Shown: in pieces, positions 1 through 5,685 of the stretch
Layout: the number at the start of each line of letters is the position of its first letter
How positions within the stretch are numbered: the first letter of the stretch is position 1
Source: JAMCRM01 sp041685075
Lineage (GTDB): Bacteria > Acidobacteriota > Terriglobia > Bryobacterales > Bryobacteraceae
Reading direction: 5' to 3'
Assembly (NCBI GenBank): GCA_041685075.1
Contig: JAWLGN010000210.1
Coordinates: 1-9,719 of the forward strand
Length of the DNA stretch: 9,719 bases
Program-made: the position numbers and the translations under genes
The notes under the pieces: generated by a model
What the model was told of the DNA's origin: nothing
Database searches by the model: none
The model's input: the letters and a program-made list of their open reading frames with translations, nothing else

Positions 1-666
1 GATGGCGCGGTCGCGCGCGTAGGCCACGATCTCCCGCACCTGGTCCTGGGTGTAGTAGAGGCCGTCGGAACCCAGTTCGTGGAGCTTCGGGTAGCGGCGG
101 CTTTCCACGCGGAAGCCCTGGTCGTCGGCAAGGTGCAGGTGGAGAATGTTGAGCTTCACCGCGGCCATGCCGTCGAGGGTGCGCTTGACGGTTTCGACCG
201 GCATCCAGTGGCGCGCGGGGTCGAGCAGGAGGCCGCGCCACGGAAAACGCGGCCGGTCGTCGATCTCGACAGCGGGCACGCCGAACCCCTCGCGCCCCAG
301 TTCCACCAACTGGCTGAAGGTGGCGAAGGCGCGCAGCACGCCGGGCGGTTCGGCAGCTTCGATGCGGGCGCCCGCGGGGGTGACGGAGAGGCGATAGGCC
401 TCGGCGGCGTCACCGGGACCGGCGCAGCGCACTTCGAGAACCGCAGGGCCGGAGGGACGGATGGGGATGCCGGTCTTGCGGGCGATGAGGGTAACCAGCC
501 GCGCGGCGGCGGCTTCCAGGCGCGGCTCCTTGTATGCGGTAAAGGCGATGCGAAAGTTTTCCTTAACCGGTAGTGTGCCCTGCCCCAGCGTGAGTTTCGC
601 CGGCAGCGGCATGAGGCTCTGGGCCTGGAGCGCCACGGCCGCCAACAGCAGCACCGCGACTCTCAT
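1..666 (-). CDS. Exported GH20 beta-N-acetylhexosaminidase, 3' end beyond window
   Basis: The 222 visible codons are open to the window edge, so the C-terminal half is missing. Residues 1-15 form a signal peptide (hydrophobic run, then ALQA before QS), so the enzyme is exported. Residues about 20-135 fit the small alpha/beta domain that precedes the barrel in GH20. The TIM barrel begins near residue 141 with FPWRGLLLDPARHW (sugar-binding Arg144, Asp149, His153) and continues with LHLHLADDQGFRVE at 175-188, both typical of GH20. The family removes terminal beta-GlcNAc or GalNAc by substrate-assisted catalysis. The catalytic Asp-Glu pair would lie beyond the edge and cannot be checked. The start ATG overlaps the acetate kinase stop as ATGA (663-666), with GAGG a few bases upstream, which implies translational coupling. 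Chitin, peptidoglycan or glycan fragments are possible substrates; the sequence does not decide. Confidence 0.93.
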   Translation of the reverse strand, partial: MRVAVLLLAAVALQAQSLMPLPAKLTLGQGTLPVKENFRIAFTAYKEPRLEAAAARLVTLIARKTGIPIRPSGPAVLEVRCAGPGDAAEAYRLSVTPAGARIEAAEPPGVLRAFATFSQLVELGREGFGVPAVEIDDRPRFPWRGLLLDPARHWMPVETVKRTLDGMAAVKLNILHLHLADDQGFRVESRRYPKLHELGSDGLYYTQDQVREIVAYARDRAI

Positions 667-1772
667 ACGGCCTCGGCGGCAAGGCCGCGTGCGGCCAGCA
701 CACGGTAGGCGCGGCGCGCCACTACCAGTTCTTCGTTAGTCGCCAGCGCCAGCACCTTCACGCGCGAGTCGGGCGAGGAGACGATGCGGTCGCCCGTGCC
801 GTTCTGGTTGGCGCCCGGGTCGATTTCGATCCCCAAAAACTCCAGGCCGCGGCAGCACTCGGCGCGCAGCCGCGCGGAGTTCTCCCCGATGCCGCCGGTG
901 AAGACCACCGCGTCCAGCCCTCCCATCGCGGCGGCATAAGCGCCGATGGTCTTGCGCACCTGGTAGGTGAAGACCTCGAGCGCGAGGGCGGCGTCGGCAT
1001 TGCCTTCGGCGGCGGCGCGCTCGATGTCTCGCACGTCGCCCCCGGCAATGCCGGAGAGTCCCGCCAACCCGCCGCCGCGGGCCAGTTGATTGCGCACCTC
1101 ATCCACCGGCCAGCCGTGGCGCTCCATCATGAAGAGCACCGCGAAGACATCCAAATCGCCGTGGCGCGTGGCGTTCTCGAGGCCGGACTGCGGTGAAAAA
1201 CCCATGGTGGTATCGACCGAGCGGCCGTCGGCGATGGCGCAGATCGACGAACTGCCGCCCAAGTGGCAGCTCACCAGCCGCGGCGCGCTGCCCAGTACTT
1301 CGGCCGTGCGGTCGGCGATGTACTGGTGGGAGGCGCCGTGAAAACCGTACCGCGCCACGCCCTCGGCGCGCCAGGCCGGCGGTACCCCGTAATGACGCGC
1401 ATACTCCGGCACCGTGGTGTGGAACTCCGGCTCGAAGGCACACACCAGCGGTACGCCCGGCATGGCCTCCTGGAAGGCCCGAATGGCCGTCAGGTAGATG
1501 GCGTTGTGCGCCGGGGCGGCGGGCAGGAACTCCTCCATGGCCGCGATTAATGCCGCGTCCACCAGGAAGGTGCCGCGGTAGTCCGGCCCGGCGTGCACGG
1601 CTTTCAGCCCTACCGCGTCGATCCGGGTGCCGCCGGTGCGCACTTCCGCGATGGCCTCACGGTAGTCGGTCACGCGTTCCATGCGGCCGCGCGCCAGCAC
1701 GGTTTCGGCCGGCATTTCGAGAATCTGGTACTTGAGCGACGTCGAGCCCAGGTTGGGAACTAAGAGGTTCAT
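663..1772 (-). CDS. ackA: Divergent acetate kinase family protein (acetate/propionate kinase-like)
   Basis: This 369-residue protein belongs to the ASKHA acetokinase family, which interconverts acyl phosphate plus ADP and carboxylate plus ATP in the cytoplasm. Visible motifs are NLGSTSLKY (7-15), RYGFHGASH (141-149), CHLGGSSSI (169-177), ATRHGDLD (201-208), FTGGIGENS (291-299) and TNEEL (345-349). Against the Methanosarcina thermophila enzyme, recalled from memory, His123, His180, Arg241 and Glu384 are kept (here H89, H145, R203, E347). Arg91 is Lys57, Asp148 is Glu114 and Asn211 is Gly173. It is about 30 residues shorter than usual, mainly through loss of the segment between the first strand pair and the GLKAVHAG motif. 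The start overlaps the TPR gene stop by ATGA and has no strong ribosome site of its own, so it is probably coupled. No phosphotransacetylase gene is visible. Substrate may differ from acetate; the family assignment is secure. Confidence 0.9.
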   Translation of the reverse strand: MNLLVPNLGSTSLKYQILEMPAETVLARGRMERVTDYREAIAEVRTGGTRIDAVGLKAVHAGPDYRGTFLVDAALIAAMEEFLPAAPAHNAIYLTAIRAFQEAMPGVPLVCAFEPEFHTTVPEYARHYGVPPAWRAEGVARYGFHGASHQYIADRTAEVLGSAPRLVSCHLGGSSSICAIADGRSVDTTMGFSPQSGLENATRHGDLDVFAVLFMMERHGWPVDEVRNQLARGGGLAGLSGIAGGDVRDIERAAAEGNADAALALEVFTYQVRKTIGAYAAAMGGLDAVVFTGGIGENSARLRAECCRGLEFLGIEIDPGANQNGTGDRIVSSPDSRVKVLALATNEELVVARRAYRVLAARGLAAEAV

Positions 1773-2899
1773 TTAATACCAGTGAATTCGGCGCGGACGC
1801 CCCGCAGGTCTCGGGCGGCGGCGGCCTGGAAGCGGCTCTTGATGGCGGCGCACTGGCGGAAGTAGTTGGCCGCTTCCTGTCCTTTCTCCAGCTTATAGTT
1901 TGCGAAGCCCAGGTAGTAGAGGGCCTCGGCCTTCATCTCCTGGTTGTCGAGGAACGGCAGGGCGCGGCGGAGTTGCGCGTCGGCCTGCGCCCAGCGGGAT
2001 TGCGTGTAGTAAAGCGATCCGCTGATGAAGTGCGCGGCTCCCATCAGGCCTTCCCGACGCTTCTTCCACGCATCCTCAGCGACGCCCTCCGGCACCGGCT
2101 GCGCTGCGGCCAGTTCCACGGCCTTGGCTGCGTAGGCGTGAACCTTGTCGGGCTCCTTCTTCTTGGCGAGATAGTCGCTCGCCACCACCACCAGCATATC
2201 CACGTCGGACTGGTCCGTGGCGAGCACCTTTTCGGCCAACGCGATGGCCTTCTCGTTGTCGCCGGCCTGGCGGTAGGCCAGAAAGAGCTGCGGATAGGCC
2301 TTGGGAAGATACTCGCTCGAGGCGTTGCGCTTTTCAAGGGCCTCGACCAGCGCGATCTTCTTCTGCGGATCGGTGGTCTGGAGCGACATGGCATAGAGCG
2401 AGTACTCGGTGTAGATGTTCACCTGTCGGGCCCAGTCGGCGCGGTTCTTCCAGGTCTCGACCTCATCTTCGTCCGCCGGTTTGGGGGCGTTCGCCACTTG
2501 GAGCGCAATCTCGGAAGTGCGGCCGGACCAGGCGAGCACCAGGTCGGGGTCTTTTTTGCCCTCCGCAGCTTTGAGCGCCTGGTGGGCGGCCTCCGCGCAC
2601 CCCGGCGCCAGCTTCAGGATCTTCTCCGCGATCTCCAGCGCCTTGTCGTGGCTGTTGGATTTTATGTAGGCCGCCTGCAACTGCTCGTAGACCCAGCCGG
2701 CAGCTTCGTGGGTGGGATGTTGGGCGGCGAAGTTCTCCAGTCGTTGCAGCTTGGCGGCTTCGTCGGATTCCTGACCGATATGCTGGAGCAACTGGCCCTC
2801 GGCCGTTTCGGCGTTGACTTCGGCCAGGTCGAAGCACTGGGCCGATGCGATGGAGGGCGTCACCGCGAGGGCGAGCGCCAGGAACAAGCAGGTCCTCAT
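1769..2899 (-). CDS. Exported TPR-type helical repeat protein
   Basis: The 376-residue product begins with a signal peptide (1-20, ending ASA before Gln21); the following QC is not a lipobox, so a soluble periplasmic or secreted protein is likely. The rest is almost wholly alpha-helical, with TPR-like helix pairs at about 67-110 (AAYIKSNSHDKALEIAEKIL), 201-262 (LFLAYRQAGDNEKAIALAEKVL, then a second pair) and 288-352 (ALYYLGFANYKLEKGQEAANYF). TPR proteins act as protein-binding scaffolds; no enzymatic motif is seen. The start is supported by GGAGGT eight bases upstream of the ATG. It lies 61 bases after the Tat-exported isomerase-like gene and overlaps acetate kinase by 4 bases, so it sits centrally in the operon. 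Its ribosome site lies in an inverted repeat (2908-2951). The partner and the process it serves are unknown. Confidence 0.85.
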   Translation of the reverse strand: MRTCLFLALALAVTPSIASAQCFDLAEVNAETAEGQLLQHIGQESDEAAKLQRLENFAAQHPTHEAAGWVYEQLQAAYIKSNSHDKALEIAEKILKLAPGCAEAAHQALKAAEGKKDPDLVLAWSGRTSEIALQVANAPKPADEDEVETWKNRADWARQVNIYTEYSLYAMSLQTTDPQKKIALVEALEKRNASSEYLPKAYPQLFLAYRQAGDNEKAIALAEKVLATDQSDVDMLVVVASDYLAKKKEPDKVHAYAAKAVELAAAQPVPEGVAEDAWKKRREGLMGAAHFISGSLYYTQSRWAQADAQLRRALPFLDNQEMKAEALYYLGFANYKLEKGQEAANYFRQCAAIKSRFQAAAARDLRGVRAEFTGIK

Positions 2900-2907
2900 T
2901 GTAAGCT

Positions 2908-2951
2908 ACCTCCCCGGACGTTCAGGAATGTTATCACACGGCCGGGGAGAT
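2908..2951 (-). promoter_or_regulatory. Inverted repeat covering the ribosome binding site of the TPR gene
   Basis: In minus-strand RNA, AUCUCCCCGG (2951-2942) can pair with CCGGGGAGGU (2917-2908): ten pairs, one of them G-U, with a 24-base loop. The 3' arm contains the complete GGAGGU site of the TPR gene. The element lies between the upstream stop codon and the TPR start. It could lower translation unless opened by ribosomes, a protein or a ligand, or act as a partial operon attenuator. The pairing is seen in the sequence; the function is inferred. Confidence 0.5.
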
Positions 2952-2960
2952 GGCGCGGGG

Positions 2961-4364
2961 CTATCCCTCCTCCACCAACTTGTAACCGGTCAAGTCGCAG
3001 AACATCTCGATCGGAACGCGCTCATCGCCGTAGACCGTGACGCGGTGCCAGCCATGCTGCCAGTCGGCCATCAGCTTGCGCGCGTCCTTCACCTCGACCG
3101 CCAGTTTCGTCCGGCAGGCCTTGTCGTCGTCGATGTTATCCACCGCCTTGCCGGTATGGATCACCATGAGCTTGGACTGCGGAACGAAGCGCACCGTGGT
3201 GGTCATGTGGCCCAGGGGCATGAGGGAACGGACGGCCGCGCCCTTGCGGTCTTCCGAGTGGCTGCGGATGTGGTACGGATTGGAGCCGCCCTTGGGTCCC
3301 CAAACCTTGCTGGGCGCCACACAGTGGGCATAGATGGCCTGGTTCTTCGAGGTGTCGATGACCGGGTCGGAGATGTAGCCGGGCTTGCCGGTGAGATAGG
3401 TGATGGCCAGCATGGTGACGGCGGACTGGATGTCGGCCTCGCAGGCGCCTACCAGGCCGTCGTCGTTCATCTGGAAGAAGCCCATGCAGGGGTAGGCGGA
3501 GAGCCGGCCGCCGTAGAACAGGTGCAGGCAGTCCACCGCGATGCCCTGCGCCTTGTGGCTGCCCATGAGGTCGAGCATGGCCAGGTACATTGCGCCGGAG
3601 TCTTCGAGCACCTGCGGGGTGGGTTCCACTACCTTGGCGGCGTTGCCTGTCCAGGTGCGGGCCCACTTGCGCGCCTCGGCGCGGTCGGCCTTGCGATAGG
3701 CGGCTTCGAGTTCCTCGCCGCGGACAATTTTCACGGTGGTGCCCAGGGTATCCTGAATGGCCTTCACCATGGCGGCCGGGTCGCGGTGCGTCACGTCCAC
3801 GATGGTCGAAGAGCGCATCTTGTGGATGGCTGCGAAGACGCGTGCGGCGCGCGCGGTGTCTTCGAAGTCGCTGGAGGAGACGCCGGCCACGGGCAGTCCC
3901 TTGCTCTTGGCCGGGCCGTACGCGCCCAGGAAGGCCCCGGTGCCGCCATAGAGATCGTCCACCACCACCGCGGGCCGGCCTGAAAAGACGAACGGCCGGA
4001 AAGCGGTCGATGGGATGCCTGTGATGAAGACCATGTAGCCGTCGATGCCGCTATCGGCGGCCAGCATCTTCTCGCCGGCCTCGGCGTCTGCCACCGGTGC
4101 GGTGACGAAATCGATCTCCGGGCATGCCTGGCGCAACCGGGAGGTCAGTTCGGCGGCGCGCCCCTGGTGGTCGTAGCCCACGTAGGGCCAGCCCTCGATG
4201 GGTTTCGGAGGATAGGAGAAGACCAGCCGGACTCTGGCCTTGCCGCCCGGCGCGGCGGGCATCGACGCCCCCCACAGCGCGGGGCAGGCCGAGCACGCCG
4301 CCGCCGCGGCGCACCCGCCCAGAAACTTCCGCCGGTTCAGGATAGGTAACCCGGTATTTGGCAT
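2961..4364 (-). CDS. Tat-exported L-fucose isomerase-like protein
   Basis: The chosen start gives 467 residues, because AGGA lies eight bases before it and a Tat signal follows directly: NRRKFLGG at 10-17, then an Ala-rich segment to about residue 33. A longer frame reaches 4541 but lacks such support and crosses the divergent promoter region. Residues 43-240 form an alpha/beta region, and 270-460 resemble the C-terminal half of fucose/arabinose isomerases, with GACEADIQ (306-313), SDPVID (332-337), AHC (346-348) and GWHRVTVYGD (438-447). Glu309 and Asp333 are 24 apart, matching the metal ligands Glu337 and Asp361 I recall for E. coli FucI; His440 may be the third. Fucose isomerases convert aldose to ketose in the cytoplasm, so Tat export of a folded, possibly metal-loaded relative is notable. 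Several Cys in the signal (18, 24, 27) make a lipoprotein possible but no clear lipobox is present. Activity is unproven. Confidence 0.8.
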   Translation of the reverse strand: MPNTGLPILNRRKFLGGCAAAAACSACPALWGASMPAAPGGKARVRLVFSYPPKPIEGWPYVGYDHQGRAAELTSRLRQACPEIDFVTAPVADAEAGEKMLAADSGIDGYMVFITGIPSTAFRPFVFSGRPAVVVDDLYGGTGAFLGAYGPAKSKGLPVAGVSSSDFEDTARAARVFAAIHKMRSSTIVDVTHRDPAAMVKAIQDTLGTTVKIVRGEELEAAYRKADRAEARKWARTWTGNAAKVVEPTPQVLEDSGAMYLAMLDLMGSHKAQGIAVDCLHLFYGGRLSAYPCMGFFQMNDDGLVGACEADIQSAVTMLAITYLTGKPGYISDPVIDTSKNQAIYAHCVAPSKVWGPKGGSNPYHIRSHSEDRKGAAVRSLMPLGHMTTTVRFVPQSKLMVIHTGKAVDNIDDDKACRTKLAVEVKDARKLMADWQHGWHRVTVYGDERVPIEMFCDLTGYKLVEEG

Positions 4365-4372
4365 GTCAATAT

Positions 4373-4399
4373 CCTGTATTGCGATGGCGCCGGTGTCAA
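4373..4399 (-). promoter_or_regulatory. Possible promoter for the isomerase-like operon
   Basis: A perfect -35 hexamer TTGACA lies at 4399-4394. The best -10 candidate, TACAGG (4378-4373), has only a 15-base spacer and overlaps the ribosome site, so the pair is weak. The position, just upstream of the first gene of the minus-strand operon in a 91-base divergent spacer, is the main argument. Confidence 0.25.
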
Positions 4400-4407
4400 G
4401 CGGGAAT

Positions 4408-4429
4408 CCGGCGGACGGCCGCCCGCCGG
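4408..4429. repeat. Seven-bp inverted repeat in divergent spacer
   Basis: CCGGCGG (4408-4414) and CCGCCGG (4423-4429) are perfect inverted arms with an 8-base loop. They are followed by a short tandem of CGCCGGG. The element sits upstream of the thioredoxin-like gene and could be an operator or, in a longer transcript, a leader hairpin. In sequence this GC-rich, chance is a real alternative. Confidence 0.3.
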
Positions 4430-4455
4430 GCGCCGGGCGATGGGACAATTGCTCT

Positions 4456-5346
4456 ATGCGGTACATTCTGGCAGCGCTGGTTTGGGGCGCCCTGGCGGCG
4501 CCGGCGGCAGACCTTGTGCCGGAGGTACGGAGGGCGGCCATGCGCGGCGACCTCTCCGGCGCAGAGCAACTGGTCGACGAGTATCGGGCGAAGCAGGGCG
4601 CTACGTCCGAGTGGCTGGAGGCCTATTCCTGGTTGGGGCGCGGGGCGCTGGCCGCGGGTGAACTCGAACGGGCGGCCGGGAATGCCGCCAAGACCCGCGA
4701 ACTGGCGCTCGAAATGCTCCGCGGCCGCCCGCTGGATCAAGACCGGCGGCTGGCCACCGCGCTCAGCGCCGCCATCGAGGTCCACGCCCAGACACTCGAC
4801 CGGCAGGGCGAGCGCGAGGAGGCCATCGCCTTCCTGCGCCAGGAACTGGCCCGCTGGCGAGGAAGCCCCATCCATCCCCGCATCCAGAAAAACCTGCACC
4901 TGCTCGATTTGGAGGGCAAGCCCGCCCCGCCGCTCGAGGGCGCTTCGCCGGAGATGCGCGGCCGCCCGGCGCTCCTCTTCTTCTGGGCACACTGGTGCGG
5001 CGACTGCAAGCACATGGCCGGGGATCTCGCCCGCGTGCGGGAGGTATACGGGCCCAAAGGACTGGCTGTAGTGGCCCCCACCCAAACCTACGGCTACGTG
5101 GCCCGGGGCCGTGAGACCGGTCCGGAGGAGGAGGCTCGTTATATCGACGAGGTCCGCCGCCGGGATTACCCTGGGCTGGACGGCATAGCGGCGCCGCTGA
5201 GCCAGGAGAACTTCCGCCAGTATGGCGTCAGCACTACCCCAACCATTGTTGTGGTGGACAGCGATGGGCTGGTCCGGTTATTCCATCCGGGAGCCATCCA
5301 GTACGCCGACCTCTCGGTCCGGCTGGATGCCGCGCTGGCGCGGTAA
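4456..5346 (+). CDS. Exported thioredoxin-like (TlpA/ResA-type) protein with N-terminal helical domain
   Basis: The 296-residue product starts with a signal peptide (about 1-18, ALAAPAA). Residues 20-150 are helical and TPR-like (DLSGAEQLVDEYRAKQG; REEAIAFLRQELARW). A thioredoxin fold occupies about 155-296: LLFFWAHWCGDCKHM (173-187) with redox Cys181 and Cys184, and the cis-proline in TTPTIVVVD (260-268). Such proteins reduce or exchange disulfides, or serve cytochrome c maturation, on the outer side of the membrane. The CGDC active site and the roughly 130-residue helical extension differ from a minimal TlpA. The ATG at 4456 is chosen because the signal peptide follows it; upstream in-frame codons are antisense to the divergent gene. 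No good Shine-Dalgarno is seen. An extended -10-like TGG-GACAAT (4441-4449) ends six bases before the ATG, so a leaderless start is possible. It converges on the small gene at 5410-5577. Confidence 0.88.
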   Translation: MRYILAALVWGALAAPAADLVPEVRRAAMRGDLSGAEQLVDEYRAKQGATSEWLEAYSWLGRGALAAGELERAAGNAAKTRELALEMLRGRPLDQDRRLATALSAAIEVHAQTLDRQGEREEAIAFLRQELARWRGSPIHPRIQKNLHLLDLEGKPAPPLEGASPEMRGRPALLFFWAHWCGDCKHMAGDLARVREVYGPKGLAVVAPTQTYGYVARGRETGPEEEARYIDEVRRRDYPGLDGIAAPLSQENFRQYGVSTTPTIVVVDSDGLVRLFHPGAIQYADLSVRLDAALAR

Positions 5347-5357
5347 CCTGAGGGCGC

Positions 5358-5410
5358 AACGGCCCGTCCCGCCGACAGCCGCATTGCGGTCTGCCAGGCG
5401 ATTGGCCGTT
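5358..5410. terminator. Nested inverted repeats between converging genes
   Basis: Outer arms AACGGCC (5358-5364) and GGCCGTT (5404-5410) enclose a smaller hairpin, CAGCCGC (5376-5382) against GCGG-T-CTG (5386-5393) with one bulged base. It lies between the thioredoxin-like gene and the converging small gene, where a two-way terminator is expected. No T-tract follows on either strand, so intrinsic termination is only possible. Confidence 0.3.
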
Positions 5411-5577
5411 CAGGCGGATTTCTGGTCGAGTGATACCGCCCGAGTGCTGCTGAACTGATCGTAATACTCGAGCGAGCGGATCAACATCTCGACCGCGGAG
5501 CGCCGGTCGTACAGGTATTGGAGTTCTTTTCGGATGGTTTCGTCCTGTGAGCGTTCAGTGATCTTGGTGGCGCGCAT
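5410..5577 (-). CDS. Small hypothetical protein, 55 residues
   Basis: The frame runs from ATG at 5577 to TGA at 5410 and begins MRATKITERSQDETIRKE, followed by LQYLYDRRSAVEMLIRSLEY. The product is charged and predicted to be mostly helical (about 10-42), with no signal peptide, no membrane segment, no cysteines and no recognisable domain. A single amphipathic helix or helix pair, suited to dimerisation or protein binding, is plausible. Support for a real gene comes from context: it occupies a spacer between two genes, does not overlap another coding frame, and has a sigma70-type promoter (5584-5612) placed to start transcription at the ATG. No Shine-Dalgarno precedes the start, so it would be leaderless. 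The protein family is not recognised and the function is unknown. An antitoxin-like or regulatory role would be speculation. Confidence 0.65.
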   Translation of the reverse strand: MRATKITERSQDETIRKELQYLYDRRSAVEMLIRSLEYYDQFSSTRAVSLDQKSA

Positions 5578-5637
5578 AGTACATATGTACCAGAACTACC
5601 CAATCCAGACAAGACAAATGTAATCGTGAGTACTATG
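5575..5637. repeat. Inverted repeat CATAGTAC/GTACTATG plus 12-bp palindrome
   Basis: CATAGTAC at 5575-5582 is repeated inverted as GTACTATG at 5630-5637. A perfect palindrome GTACATATGTAC occupies 5579-5590 and overlaps the -10 box and the transcription start region of the small gene. Three GTAC half-sites in 60 bases suggest a dimeric regulator binding site, possibly autoregulatory. The repeats are seen directly; the binding role is inferred. Confidence 0.4.
5584..5612 (-). promoter_or_regulatory. Promoter of the small gene, likely leaderless
   Basis: On the minus strand, TTGTCT (5612-5607) is followed by a 17-base spacer and TACATA (5589-5584), with TGG directly before it as an extended -10. 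Only six bases (TGTACT) separate the -10 from the ATG at 5577, so the expected transcription start falls on or next to the A of the start codon. Confidence 0.6.
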
Positions 5638-5685
5638 AAATTTGCGGGGGTCTATTCACGCCCCAATGCGGGTATTGGATCGCCA

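Noticed and set aside
79..573. 164-codon plus-strand open frame opposite the GH20 gene
   Set aside because: The minus-strand frame matches GH20 motifs continuously to the window edge; the plus frame has no recognisable features.
1973..3983. Two long plus-strand open frames (1973-3040 and 2814-3983) opposite the TPR and isomerase-like genes
   Set aside because: Their translations are rich in Gly, Arg, His and Val without domains, they overlap each other, and the minus-strand frames have signal peptides, ribosome sites and family motifs. They are GC-driven antisense frames.
4365..4541. Upstream extension of the isomerase-like frame to 4541
   Set aside because: It would place the Tat motif about 70 residues inside the protein and overlap the divergent gene; a ribosome site supports the start at 4364.
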